Assembly (NCBI GenBank): GCA_964426135.1
Contig: CAYRPN010000036.1
Coordinates: forward strand, 1-45,868
Direction of reading: 5' to 3'
Length of the DNA stretch: 45,868 nt
DNA from: CAYRPN01 sp964426135
GTDB taxonomy: Bacteria; Planctomycetota; Phycisphaerae; Phycisphaerales; Phycisphaeraceae
In this document: piece by piece, positions 17,095 through 24,824 of the stretch
Layout: each line of letters begins with the position of its first letter
How positions within the stretch are numbered: position 1 is the first letter of the stretch
The notes under the pieces: model-generated
The model's input: the letters and a program-made list of their open reading frames with translations, nothing else
The model's database searches: none
What the model was told of the DNA's origin: nothing
Translations under genes and position numbers: made by a program

Positions 17095-17328
17095 ATTCTG
17101 ACACCGTCACTTCTGCGCACAGGGCACAGAAGTTCTTATCCCTCTACCCTTGGCCCTTCCGGCTTGGCCGGCTTAGGGTGAAGGGTGTGGAACGAAGCAA
17201 ACTGCCCGGTTCCGACTCAAAGACCCCAGACCTCAGCCCCCGACCTCGGGCCCTTCACCCTAAACCCTAAACCCTACACCCTACACCCTAAACCCTAAAC
17301 CCTACACCCTAAACCCTAAACCCTTCCC
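17068..17328. repeat. Telomere-like heptad dyad (GGGTTTA arm facing CCCTAAA arm)
   Basis: The left arm (17068-17094) has GGGTTTA and GGGTGTA units and overlaps the last codons and stop of the ATPase gene. The right arm (about 17262-17328) has some nine consecutive CCCTAAA/CCCTACA units and ends directly before the mlaD-like start codon. The period is 7 nt. Between them lie the TTTAGATTCTG repeat (17090-17190) and about 70 nt without recognised features. The unit matches plant-type telomere sequence by chance of composition; nothing suggests a chromosome end. Confidence 0.9.
17090..17190 (+). repeat. TTTAGATTCTG repeat, copy 2, supplying a stop codon
   Basis: TTTAGATTCTGACACCGTCA, an ACTTCTG..CAGAAGT inverted core, then TATCCCTCTACCCTTGGCCC and GGCTTGGCCGGCTTAGGGTG. 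It aligns with the reverse complement of 1197-1268. The TAG at 17092-17094 ends the ATPase gene. Confidence 0.8.
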
Positions 17329-17330
17329 CC

Positions 17331-18434
17331 ATGACCGACAAACTCCGCCACGTCGTCGTCGGCCTGACCGCCATCTGCGGCCTCGCGGGCATGGCTGCGC
17401 TGCTCATGCTCTTCGGCTACGTGCCTGACTTTCTGGAGAAGGGCTACAGGATCAACGTGGACATGCTCGACGCCGGCGGCCTGACCGCGGGCAGCCGGGT
17501 CAAGCTCAACGGCATCGACGTGGGCCGGGTCACCACGGTCGAACTGAAGCCGAAGGTCAGCGACGGCGTCACCGCCACCATCCTGATCCGCAACGAGTTC
17601 GACATTCCGCGCGGCGTCAAGGCGTCCATCAGCCAGAGCCTGATCGGCGGCAGCCCGGCGGTTATTCTCGACGCCACGCATCTCGCCAGCGCCGAAGTTC
17701 CGCCTCTCAAACGCGACGGCAGCGAATCCATCGCCGGCAGCAGTTCCAGCCTCACCGGCCAGCTCGCCTCGCAGATGCAGGCGGCGCTCGAAGGACCGAA
17801 GCAGGATCTGAAGCAACTGGTCACCGACTTCAACAAGCTCGCCGAAGCCTGGACCGACGTCGGCAGGAACGTGCGCGACCTGACCACCCCGCGCACGCCC
17901 GCCGAGGTGGATGAAGCCAGCGGCAAGATGGCGAACATCACCACCGTGCTGGCCCGCGCCGACGCCCGGCTCGCCGAGATGAAGCTGGCGCTCGACGGCA
18001 TCAACGCCTGGGTCAACGACGCCAAGCTGCGCGAAGATGTGAAGCTCGCCGTCGCCAACGTCCGCGACACCAGCGCTTCGATCAAGGACGCCGCCGCCAA
18101 TATCAAGGACGTGTCCGCCGACGCGAAACAGTTCACCGGCCGGCTCAACACCAGCCTCGACAAGGTCGACAGCCTCGTGGACTCGGCCCGCACCGATGTC
18201 GATCAGCTCACCAAGCGCTACGTCGCCGTGGCGGACGACCTGAGCAAGGCGATTCAGGCGGCGAAGATGACCATGGACCAGGCCCGCGATGGCGACGGCA
18301 CCGTCGGCAAGCTCATCAAGGACCCGGCCCTCTACAACAACCTCAACGATTCCGTGAAGCGCCTCGACAGCGCCCTGATCGATATGAAGCTGCTGATTCA
18401 GAAGTGGGAGAAGGAAGGGATTATCAAGTTCTGA
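17331..18434 (+). CDS. mlaD: MlaD-family MCE-domain lipid-binding protein
   Basis: The 367-residue protein has one N-terminal membrane anchor (about 8-28, VVVGLTAICGLAGMAALLML) and an MCE/MlaD domain (about 38-115: DAGGLTAGSRVKLNGIDVGRV, ISQSLIGGSPAVIL). A long helical tail follows (about 140-367) with repeated heptad-like KDAAANIKDVSADAKQF segments, probably coiled coil. The tail contains the DGDGTVGKLIKDPALYNNLND motif common at the end of bacterial MCE proteins. It would bind lipid in the periplasm and work with the upstream ATPase. The ATG directly abuts the CCCTAAA array and no SD is present. The partner permease MlaE is not in the window. Confidence 0.88.
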   Translation: MTDKLRHVVVGLTAICGLAGMAALLMLFGYVPDFLEKGYRINVDMLDAGGLTAGSRVKLNGIDVGRVTTVELKPKVSDGVTATILIRNEFDIPRGVKASISQSLIGGSPAVILDATHLASAEVPPLKRDGSESIAGSSSSLTGQLASQMQAALEGPKQDLKQLVTDFNKLAEAWTDVGRNVRDLTTPRTPAEVDEASGKMANITTVLARADARLAEMKLALDGINAWVNDAKLREDVKLAVANVRDTSASIKDAAANIKDVSADAKQFTGRLNTSLDKVDSLVDSARTDVDQLTKRYVAVADDLSKAIQAAKMTMDQARDGDGTVGKLIKDPALYNNLNDSVKRLDSALIDMKLLIQKWEKEGIIKF

Positions 18435-18439
18435 TCTTG

Positions 18440-18645
18440 AACGCGGAATGCGAAAGACGAATGTCTAATGTCTAATGTCGAATGATCGAATGTCTAATGA
18501 ATGACGAATGCTTCAATGTCGAATGCCAAATGACGGAGACCGAACCGACGGAACAGTTTCCGACATTTGTCATTTGTGCTTTGTCATTCGTCATTCATTA
18601 GACATTCGATCATTCGACATTCGACATTAGACATTCGTCATTCTG
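18440..18645. repeat. Second GAATGTC heptad dyad
   Basis: The left array (about 18440-18532) carries GAATGTC, TAATGTC and AATGACG units. After a spacer of about 25 nt (18533-18555) the right array (18556-18645) carries GACATTT, GTCATTC and GACATTC units. The layout and unit are as at 15655-15868, but the order of variants differs, so it is not a simple duplication of that locus. Confidence 0.85.
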
Positions 18646-18672
18646 ATTCCATCCACCTCCACGCCCATTTCG

Positions 18673-18678
18673 TACCAT
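18673..18678 (+). promoter_or_regulatory. -10-like box of polX
   Basis: TACCAT is followed by 6 nt and the ATG at 18685; there is no SD. A -35 element is not clear because the region is repeat-derived. Confidence 0.4.
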
Positions 18679-18684
18679 ACCGTC

Positions 18685-20427
18685 ATGTCCGCACTCAACG
18701 CCCAACTCGCGCTGCAGTTCGCTCAGATGGCCGACGTGCTGGAGATTCTCGACGGCGATCGCTTCCGCATCAATGCGTTCCGCAAGATCGAACGCGTCAT
18801 TGGCGAACTGGGCGAAGACCTGGCCGGCATCGGGCCGGACGCGAAGAAGCTCACCGCGATCGAAGGCATCGGCAAGAGCTCAGCCGACCGCATCGTCGAG
18901 TTCATGCAGACCGGCCGAATGAAAGACCATGACGAACTCATGGCCAAGATTCCGCCGAAGCTGCTGGAACTGCGAGAAATCTCCGGCCTGGGGCCCAAGA
19001 CCATCGCACTGCTCTGGAAGGAAGCCGGCATCACCAGCAAGGCGGAACTGGCGGAGAAGCTGAAGGGCGACGAACTGGCGAGCCTGCCGGGCATGGGCGC
19101 GAAGAAACTGGAGAACCTGCGCAAGTCGATCGCCTTCGCGCAGGCTGCCGGAGGCAGGGCGCGTATTGGACAGGCGATGCCCATGGCGCGGTGGTTCATC
19201 GACAAGCTGCAAGGCCTCAAGCAGGTGAAGCAGTGCTCCTTCGCCGGCAGCCTGCGCCGCGGCAAGGAAACCATCGGCGATGTGGACATCCTCGTCGCTG
19301 CTGATGTGAAGGACGCAGCCGCGATCAGCGCTTTTTTCATCCAGCTCGAACCGGTGACGCAGGTGCTGGCGCACGGCGAAACGAAATCCTCCGTGCGCAC
19401 GCAGGGCAATTTGCAGGTGGACTTGCGCGTGGTGCCGCCGGAGAGCTACGGCGCGGCGCTGATGTATTTCACGGGATCGAAGGAGCACAACATCCGCATG
19501 CGCGAGCGGGCCATCAAGCAGGGCGCGACGCTCAACGAGTACGGCCTGTTCAAGGCGGACGGCAAGACCTTGATCGCCGCCGCCACGGAGGATGAGGTGT
19601 ACAAAGCGCTGGGGCTGCCTTTCATTCCGCCGCCGCTGCGCGAGGATCGCGGCGAGATCGCGCTGGCGGAGAAGGGCAAGTTGCCGAGGATCATCGAATT
19701 GTCCGACATCCAAGCGGAACTGCACGCCCACACCACGGCGAGCGACGGCACGTGGTCCATCCGCCAGCTTGCCGAGGCGGCGGCTTCGCGCGGGTTCCAC
19801 ACCGTCGCCGTGACCGATCACTCCAAGGGCCAGGTGCAGGCGCGCGGCCTCGACGAGAAGCGGCTGGAGAAGCACATCAAGGACATCCGCAAAGTCGCCG
19901 CGGAAATGAAGGATGAAATCACGATTCTGGCCGGCAGCGAGGTGGACATTTTGAAGGACGGCGACCTGGATTACGCCGATGACCTGCTCGCCCAGCTCGA
20001 CATCGTCGTCGCCAGTCCACACGCCGCGCTGACGCAGGAACCGGACAAGGCGACGGCTCGGTTCCTCAAGGCGATCGAGAATCCGTATGTCACGATTCTC
20101 GGCCACCCGACGGGCAGGCTCATCGGCAAGCGCGAGGGTCTGAGCCCCGACATGAAGAAGCTGATCGCCGCGGCGAAGGAACGCGGCATCGCCATGGAAA
20201 TCAACGCCAATCACTACCGGCTCGACCTTCGCGACAGCCACGCCCGCATGGCAATCGAGGCCGGCGTCAAGCTGGCGATCAATACCGACGCCCACGGCCT
20301 GAACGATCTCGACGAACTGCGCTACGGCGTGCTCACCGCCCAGCGCGCCGGCGCCACCAAGGCGGATGTGGTCAACTGCATGTCACGTGAAGAACTGGCG
20401 GCGTGGATCAAGAGCACGCGGAAGTGA
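18685..20427 (+). CDS. polX: DNA polymerase/3'-5' exonuclease PolX
   Basis: The 580-residue protein has helix-hairpin-helix segments (AIEGIGKSSADRIVEF, ISGLGPKTIALLWKEAGI, LPGMGAKKLENLRKSI) in the first 150 residues. A family X polymerase palm follows with GSLRRGKETIGDVDILV, which supplies two catalytic Asp, and a third Asp in QVDLRVV. From about 344 a PHP domain (ELHAHTTASDGTWS, VTDHSKG, ASPHAAL, EINANHYRLD, NTDAH) supplies the nuclease. Length and order equal bacterial PolX, implicated in base-excision gap filling. It stands alone between repeat DNA and a lipoprotein gene. Confidence 0.95.
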   Translation: MSALNAQLALQFAQMADVLEILDGDRFRINAFRKIERVIGELGEDLAGIGPDAKKLTAIEGIGKSSADRIVEFMQTGRMKDHDELMAKIPPKLLELREISGLGPKTIALLWKEAGITSKAELAEKLKGDELASLPGMGAKKLENLRKSIAFAQAAGGRARIGQAMPMARWFIDKLQGLKQVKQCSFAGSLRRGKETIGDVDILVAADVKDAAAISAFFIQLEPVTQVLAHGETKSSVRTQGNLQVDLRVVPPESYGAALMYFTGSKEHNIRMRERAIKQGATLNEYGLFKADGKTLIAAATEDEVYKALGLPFIPPPLREDRGEIALAEKGKLPRIIELSDIQAELHAHTTASDGTWSIRQLAEAAASRGFHTVAVTDHSKGQVQARGLDEKRLEKHIKDIRKVAAEMKDEITILAGSEVDILKDGDLDYADDLLAQLDIVVASPHAALTQEPDKATARFLKAIENPYVTILGHPTGRLIGKREGLSPDMKKLIAAAKERGIAMEINANHYRLDLRDSHARMAIEAGVKLAINTDAHGLNDLDELRYGVLTAQRAGATKADVVNCMSREELAAWIKSTRK

Positions 20428-20435
20428 GTGGTCGG

Positions 20436-20464
20436 TTGCGCACAACTCGTTGAATCGGTGTTAA
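20436..20464 (+). promoter_or_regulatory. Possible promoter of the His-rich lipoprotein gene
   Basis: TTGCGC (20436-20441) and TGTTAA (20459-20464) are 17 nt apart, about 65 nt upstream of the start codon. Both hexamers are imperfect, so this is tentative. Confidence 0.35.
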
Positions 20465-20528
20465 ACTTTCCATTTCCGCATGCGCCCGACACGCATGCCG
20501 GACAGTCAACCCTCGCAAGGAACACTCG

Positions 20529-21038
20529 ATGACTCGCTCCCTCGCACTCGCTCTGCTTCTGACGATTTCTCTCGCACTGCCCGGCTGCGGCGGCGGCGAG
20601 AAGGATCACAAGGATCACAAGGACCACTCGCACAAGGACCACGATCACAAGGATCACTCGCACAAGGACGAAACCGTCAAGGACGCGGCGACCAAGGACA
20701 AGGCCGGCCACAAGCACGAGGGCGAGCGCTTCGACCTGGGCTCGCGCGAGATCGAGACCTATGTGGTCAAGGCGACGCAGGTAGGCAAGATCGCCAAGGG
20801 CGAAGGCGTGCTGGAGATCAAAGTCAGCGGCCTGGCCAACGGCACGGTCCGCGTCTGGGCCGGCACGAAGGATGCCAAGGGCGCGGTCAAGGCGCAGGCG
20901 GATTACTCGCCGGATCACAATGAATACGACGTCCACGTGGAGGTGCCCGACTCCCTGGCCGCCGACGCGAAGTGGTGGATCGAACTGGATCCGACCGGAG
21001 CTGACAAGGCGGTGGTGTCGTTCGACATCAAGAAGTGA
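20529..21038 (+). CDS. His/Asp-rich lipoprotein, putative metal binder
   Basis: The 169-residue protein has a type II signal peptide ending in the lipobox LPGC (Cys20 region), so it should be anchored in a membrane. It is followed by about 40 residues built from KDHKDH / SHKDHDHK units, a strong candidate site for Zn, Ni or Cu. Residues 70-169 predict a beta sandwich (LEIKVSGLANGTVRVW, YDVHVEVPDSL, WWIELDPTG). The repeated histidine pattern resembles linkers of zinc-uptake proteins, but the C-terminal domain is not one I recognise. AAGGAA lies before the ATG. It is probably monocistronic. Confidence 0.75.
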   Translation: MTRSLALALLLTISLALPGCGGGEKDHKDHKDHSHKDHDHKDHSHKDETVKDAATKDKAGHKHEGERFDLGSREIETYVVKATQVGKIAKGEGVLEIKVSGLANGTVRVWAGTKDAKGAVKAQADYSPDHNEYDVHVEVPDSLAADAKWWIELDPTGADKAVVSFDIKK

Positions 21039-21054
21039 GTGGATTCACGCCGTT

Positions 21055-21290
21055 CCGGTCCCCTCTCCCTTCGGGAGAGGATTAGATTCTGCCGGTGCCA
21101 CTTCCGCGCACTGCGCACAGAAGTTGGGGCCGAGGTAGGGTGGGCCAAGTCCGCGCGGCCCACCGTTTCGCGCGAAGGAAGCGTGAAGGATGACGGTACG
21201 CGGAGCGGTGGGCCGGCGCCGAGCCTTGGCCCACCCTACAGATTCCGGCTCCGCCGGCTTAGGGTGAGGGCCGAGAGGGTCGAGTGACCC
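21055..21290. repeat. Mosaic repeat: TTTAGATTCTG element copy 3 interrupted by another element
   Basis: CCCTCTCCCTTCGGGAGAGG is followed by ATTAGATTCTG, an ACTTCCGCGCACTGCGCACAGAAGTT core, then a break. The element's far part, CGGCTCCGCCGGCTTAGGGTGAGGG in pieces, resumes at 21246. The inserted segment is the GTAGGGTGGGCC element at 21135-21239. In copy 2 (17090-17190) the two parts are joined. Confidence 0.75.
21135..21239. repeat. GTAGGGTGGGCC inverted-pair element nested in another repeat
   Basis: GTAGGGTGGGCCAAG at 21135-21149 has a perfect 15-bp inverse at 21225-21239. Inner GCGGCCCACCG and CGGTGGGCCGGC hairpin arms continue the symmetry. It is about 105 bp and has a REPIN-like shape. 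Confidence 0.85.
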
Positions 21291-21305
21291 TTGACGCCTG
21301 CCGAA

Positions 21306-21352
21306 CCATTCGCAATTGCAAATTTGCAATTGACAATTTTCAATTTGCAATC
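21306..21352. repeat. AT-rich heptad array (CAATTTG units)
   Basis: About six degenerate 7-nt units (CAATTGC, AAATTTG, CAATTGA, CAATTTT, CAATTTG, CAATCGC) stand out in a GC-rich genome. The stretch is also self-complementary in part. It lies between a lipoprotein gene and the convergent gene ending at 21451. Confidence 0.7.
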
Positions 21353-21450
21353 GCACGTTCTCGCGCTCGCAATGTGGGTGTGCGATCACCGAGTCCCGCC
21401 CTCACCCCAGCCCTCTTCCAACGGCTGAGGAGACCGAAGCGCCTGCGTGA

Positions 21451-22602
21451 TCACGGCGCTTTCTTTTCCTTCCCCACGCGCACGGTGATCGGCAGCGCGT
21501 CACGATCTTTGCGATTGGTGACGATGTAGTCGATGCCGCCGTCGAACGGCTTGCGCTCCACGGTCAGGTCGCCGAGGATTTCCTTCGCCGCCGCCTTGTC
21601 CGCATCGCCGCCGTCGGCCTCGGCGATGGCGGCGCGCAGCACGCGCATCTGGTTTTCCGCGCGGAACTCGCTTCGCCGGGACGCCGCCACCGCCGGCACC
21701 ACCATGCGCACCAGCGGGTTCTTCGACTCCTTCACGTTCTTCTCGAACTCGGCGATCGCTTTGCCGTAGTCGGCTTCGGGAACCGTCATCAGCTTTGCGA
21801 TGTCGTCGTAGCAGGCTTCCAATCCCTTGAGCATCGGCTCGGCGCCGACCAGGCGAATCCGCGCCCATTCGGCCAGATCGCCCGGCGGGATGAGCCGGTT
21901 CAACTTGCCCGGCGCTTCCTTTATCGCCCGGCGAATCCAGGGCACGAACATCCGCTCGCCTTCCATGCCCTCGGCCATCGGGTGCCGGCGATGGTCCGCC
22001 AACGCCGCCGCCAGACGCTCGCGCTGCGCCTTGGGCAGCGAAGGCAGCTCCGCAGCCATGTGGCCCACGCACATGGCTTCGATCGAGTACTCCACGAGGA
22101 TGCTGATGAGCATCGGATCGCTGCCCGCATGCCGGGCCATGCGCAGCATCGTCAGCGCGTCATCAACGCCCGCCTCGTGCTCGCCGGCGGCGATGGCGGC
22201 GCGGCTGCGCAGCGTCAGATAGCGCGACAGCACGCGCATCTTCGCCAGGTACGGCACCTGCACGTCAGGCCCGTCAAGCTCCATGTCCAGGCCCCACGCG
22301 CAGCGCGGCATGGTGGAGGCACGGGTCACCAGTCGCAGTGCAATGTCCGCGCGGGCCAGCAGCGCCTTGGCTTTGTCGTCCGTGGGCGACGCGGTGTTCG
22401 CGTTCGAGAGCAGCTCGTTCTCCTCCTCGCTGAGCTGGGGCAACTGCACAATCGCCTGCCAGTAGCGAAGCGCCGCGTTGTCGTCGTTGCCCACCCGCAT
22501 CACGGGCACCAGCTCCTTCGCCCCCGGCGCGGGATCGGCGGCAGGAGCCGACACCGGAAATGCAAGCATGGCGAACAGTAATACGATTCGGCGTCGGGGC
22601 AT
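21451..22602 (-). CDS. Exported protein of unknown function
   Basis: The 383-residue protein begins with a signal peptide (MPRRRIVLLFAMLAFPVSAPAA, cut near residue 21). The rest is mostly helical and rich in Ala, Glu and Arg, with a short beta end (FDGGIDYIVTNRKDRDALPITVRVGK). GAGGT precedes the ATG at 22602; an upstream in-frame start to 22668 crosses repeat DNA and has no signal. I do not recognise a named domain. Similar large helical exported proteins are common in planctomycetes. It is 124 nt downstream of the DUF1501 gene on the same strand. Confidence 0.75.
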   Translation of the reverse strand: MPRRRIVLLFAMLAFPVSAPAADPAPGAKELVPVMRVGNDDNAALRYWQAIVQLPQLSEEENELLSNANTASPTDDKAKALLARADIALRLVTRASTMPRCAWGLDMELDGPDVQVPYLAKMRVLSRYLTLRSRAAIAAGEHEAGVDDALTMLRMARHAGSDPMLISILVEYSIEAMCVGHMAAELPSLPKAQRERLAAALADHRRHPMAEGMEGERMFVPWIRRAIKEAPGKLNRLIPPGDLAEWARIRLVGAEPMLKGLEACYDDIAKLMTVPEADYGKAIAEFEKNVKESKNPLVRMVVPAVAASRRSEFRAENQMRVLRAAIAEADGGDADKAAAKEILGDLTVERKPFDGGIDYIVTNRKDRDALPITVRVGKEKKAP

Positions 22603-22659
22603 GGTGACCTCATGGAAATACGAAAGCGCGGCGTGATTTGCCGTGCCTGGTTCATCCAC

Positions 22660-22688
22660 GCGGCCCAAAGGGCCGCGGCTAAACTCGG
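22660..22688. repeat. Half copy of the TTTAGC palindrome family
   Basis: GCGGCCCAAAGGGCCGCGGC followed by TAAACTCG is an inverted TTTAGC head with a GGCCC hairpin. It lies between two minus-strand genes. Confidence 0.5.
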
Positions 22689-22726
22689 AGCTTTTTACTT
22701 TTCACTCCTCACTTCTATCTCCACTC

Positions 22727-24271
22727 TCACGCCAACAGCGCCTTCACCGGCTTCGCCCCTTCCACGCCGGTCAAGCGTGCGTCGAGTCCCTGGAACTTCA
22801 CCGTCAGCTTCTCGTTGTCGATGCCCAGGCAGTGCAGGATCGTGGCGTTGAGGTCGTTCAGGTGCATGGGGTCGGCAGTGATGTTGTAGCTGAAGTCGTC
22901 CGTCTCGCCGTGGACGTGGCCCGCCTTGATGCCGCCGCCGGCCATCCACATGCAGAAGTTTCGCGGGTGATGGTCGCGGCCGTAGTCGTCCTTCGTCAGA
23001 TTGCCTTGCGAGTAGACCGTGCGGCCGAACTCGCCGCCCCAGACCACCACGGTTTCATCGAGCATGCCGCGTTGCTTCAGGTCGGTGACCAGAGCGGCAC
23101 ATCCCTGGTCGGTGTCCTTGCACTGGTTGGTCAGGGCGCCGGGCAGGTTGCCGTGCTGATCCCAGCCGCGGTGCATGAGTTGGACGACGCGCACGCCGCG
23201 CTCGATCAGCCGGCGGGTGAGGATGGCGGCGTGGGCGAAGGAGCCGGGCTTGTGAACGTCCGGCCCGTACAGGTCGAGCACGTGCTTCGGTTCCTTCGAG
23301 AGATCGATCAGCTCCGGCACGCTGGTCTGCATGCGGAACGCCATTTCGTACTGGGAAATGCGGGTCTGGATTTCCGGGTCGCCGAGTTTGTCGTAGCTGC
23401 GCTGGTTGAGTTTGGAGAGGGCATCGAGCATGGTGCGGCGGTCGTCGCTGTCGATGCCGTCGGGATTGCGGACGTAGAGGACCGGATCGCCTACGCCGCG
23501 GAGCGCCACGCCGTTGTATTTCGAAGGCAGGAACCCGCTGCCCCACATGCGGCTGAAGAGCGCCTGCCCGTTGCCGGAGGAGGGCCATCGCGGCGTGAAG
23601 ACCACGAACGCCGGCAGATCGCTGCTCTCGCTGCCCAGCCCGTACGCCAGCCAGGAGCCAAGCGACGCGAAGCCGGGCACCTCGCGACCGGTGAAGACGA
23701 AGGTGCATGCGGGATCGTGGTTGATCGCGTTGGTGTGCACGCTCCTGATGAGCGTGATGTCGTCGGCAATTTTCGACTGGTGCGGGAGCAGTTCGCTGAT
23801 CCACATGCCGGCTTTGCCGTGCTGCGTGAACTTGAACTTGGACGGGGCGACGGGGAATCGCTGCTGCCCGCTGGTCATGGTGGAAAGGCGCTGGCCGCCT
23901 TGCACGCTGGGGGGCAGGTCTTTGTTGAAGAACTCGTTCAGTTTGGGTTTGTAGTCCCACAGATCGATCTGCGTCGGGCCGCCGTTCATGTGGAGGTAGA
24001 TCAGCGACTTGGCTTTGGGCTTGAAGTGAGGCAGGCCGGGCAAGGCGGGGTAGGGTTTGCCCGCAGCGGCGGCGGCCCCTTTGTTCGCGCCGTTAGCCCC
24101 CGGCTCCCCCGGCTCCGCCGGCTCCGCCGGCTCCCCCGGTAGTGCCTTATCCGCGCCATGCAGCCGATCCGCCATCATCATCGACATGGCCACGCCACCC
24201 AATCGCAGGCCGCTGCTGCCGAAGAACTGCCGACGGGTCTGGAGCAGGTGGTGTTCAAGAATCGGATTCAT
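22727..24271 (-). CDS. DUF1501 family protein with Tat-type leader
   Basis: The 514-residue protein carries a twin-arginine motif (TRRQFFGSSGLRLGG) at residues 12-26, so folded export is likely. The DUF1501 fold, related to alkaline phosphatase and sulfatases, shows IYLHMNGGPTQIDLWDYKP, DDITLIRSVHTNAINHDPA, VVVWGGEFGRTVYSQGN, DYGRDHHPRNFCMWMAGGGI and DDFSYNITADPMHLNDLNAT. A Pro/Glu/Gly/Ala linker near residues 43-70 comes from a 9-bp tandem DNA repeat. GAGGAAAA precedes the ATG. In planctomycetes DUF1501 genes usually sit beside a DUF1549/DUF1553 cytochrome gene; none is adjacent here. The substrate is unknown. Confidence 0.92.
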   Translation of the reverse strand: MNPILEHHLLQTRRQFFGSSGLRLGGVAMSMMMADRLHGADKALPGEPAEPAEPGEPGANGANKGAAAAAGKPYPALPGLPHFKPKAKSLIYLHMNGGPTQIDLWDYKPKLNEFFNKDLPPSVQGGQRLSTMTSGQQRFPVAPSKFKFTQHGKAGMWISELLPHQSKIADDITLIRSVHTNAINHDPACTFVFTGREVPGFASLGSWLAYGLGSESSDLPAFVVFTPRWPSSGNGQALFSRMWGSGFLPSKYNGVALRGVGDPVLYVRNPDGIDSDDRRTMLDALSKLNQRSYDKLGDPEIQTRISQYEMAFRMQTSVPELIDLSKEPKHVLDLYGPDVHKPGSFAHAAILTRRLIERGVRVVQLMHRGWDQHGNLPGALTNQCKDTDQGCAALVTDLKQRGMLDETVVVWGGEFGRTVYSQGNLTKDDYGRDHHPRNFCMWMAGGGIKAGHVHGETDDFSYNITADPMHLNDLNATILHCLGIDNEKLTVKFQGLDARLTGVEGAKPVKALLA

Positions 24272-24354
24272 GGCTTTTCCTCGGGTAACTCGAAGGCCCG
24301 CACCATTTTACACCGCAGAGGTAGAAACGGCGCAGGGAATGCCACGCCCAGATT

Positions 24355-24560
24355 GCCAGGGGCTGCCAAAATTTCCGGGGACGGCGGATCGGCCCCCTCG
24401 CCGGCTCTGCGGGGGAGAGGGCTGGGGTGAGGGGGTTCGCCGCGTCGTGCGACAGACGCACGTCCAAGGTACACCGTCCCCCTCACCCTAACCCTCTCCC
24501 CCAGCAGACTGGGGGAGAGGGGACCAAGCCCCCGGAAAATTGGGCACACCCGCCCTGCGG
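24355..24560. repeat. ~200-bp inverted-pair element between DUF1501 and rpsB
   Basis: Outer ends are CCAGGGGCTGCCAAAATTTC on the left and a related inverse, TTTTCCGGGGGCTT..GGTGTGCCC, on the right. Inside, GGGGGAGAGGGCTGGGGTGA and CCCCTCACCCTAACCCTCTC form an inverted pair around a spacer of about 55 nt. The family also occurs at 1012, 6683, 34876, 36048 and 37928. Confidence 0.8.
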
Positions 24561-24577
24561 GGCGGCGGGCCGGCGAC

Positions 24578-24607
24578 TTGCAGGAAGCAGGCTTTGCTGA
24601 TTACAAT
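24578..24607 (+). promoter_or_regulatory. Promoter of rpsB
   Basis: TTGCAG (24578-24583) and TACAAT (24602-24607) are separated by 18 nt. The predicted transcript starts near 24614 and leaves a 5' leader of about 210 nt before rpsB. Confidence 0.65.
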
Positions 24608-24613
24608 GCCCGC

Positions 24614-24824
24614 TTCCCCGCAAGGTGGTTAGGGTTGCGGGGTGCCTGTCGTTTCAGGGACGAACGTCAGGGATCAGGGTCGTTTCACCCGCCGATGGTC
24701 GGCGGACCGATCCATTTACCCCACCGTTTGGCGACCGCTGGGCCTTATTCCGGGGCTCCAAGCCTGGCAGGCGGCACGAGCCGCGTCGCTTTGCAGTTGT
24801 CCCTCTTTCCCGCAAGGAGCCGTC
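24614..24824 (+). promoter_or_regulatory. Long structured rpsB leader
   Basis: The leader is about 210 nt, far longer than needed for an SD. It contains local dyads such as CCCGCTTCCCCGCAAGGTGG, GTCGGCGGACCGATCC and CCGGGGCTCCAAGCC. Ribosomal-protein leaders often bind their own product, and S2 autoregulation is known in other phyla, so control by S2 is plausible. No specific S2 motif is identified. Confidence 0.4.

Noticed and set aside
17262..17328. Runs of CCCTAAA identical to plant-type telomere repeats
   Set aside because: They are intergenic, degenerate, have an inverse partner array, and other loci use different heptads. Genes continue on both sides, so this is not a chromosome end.
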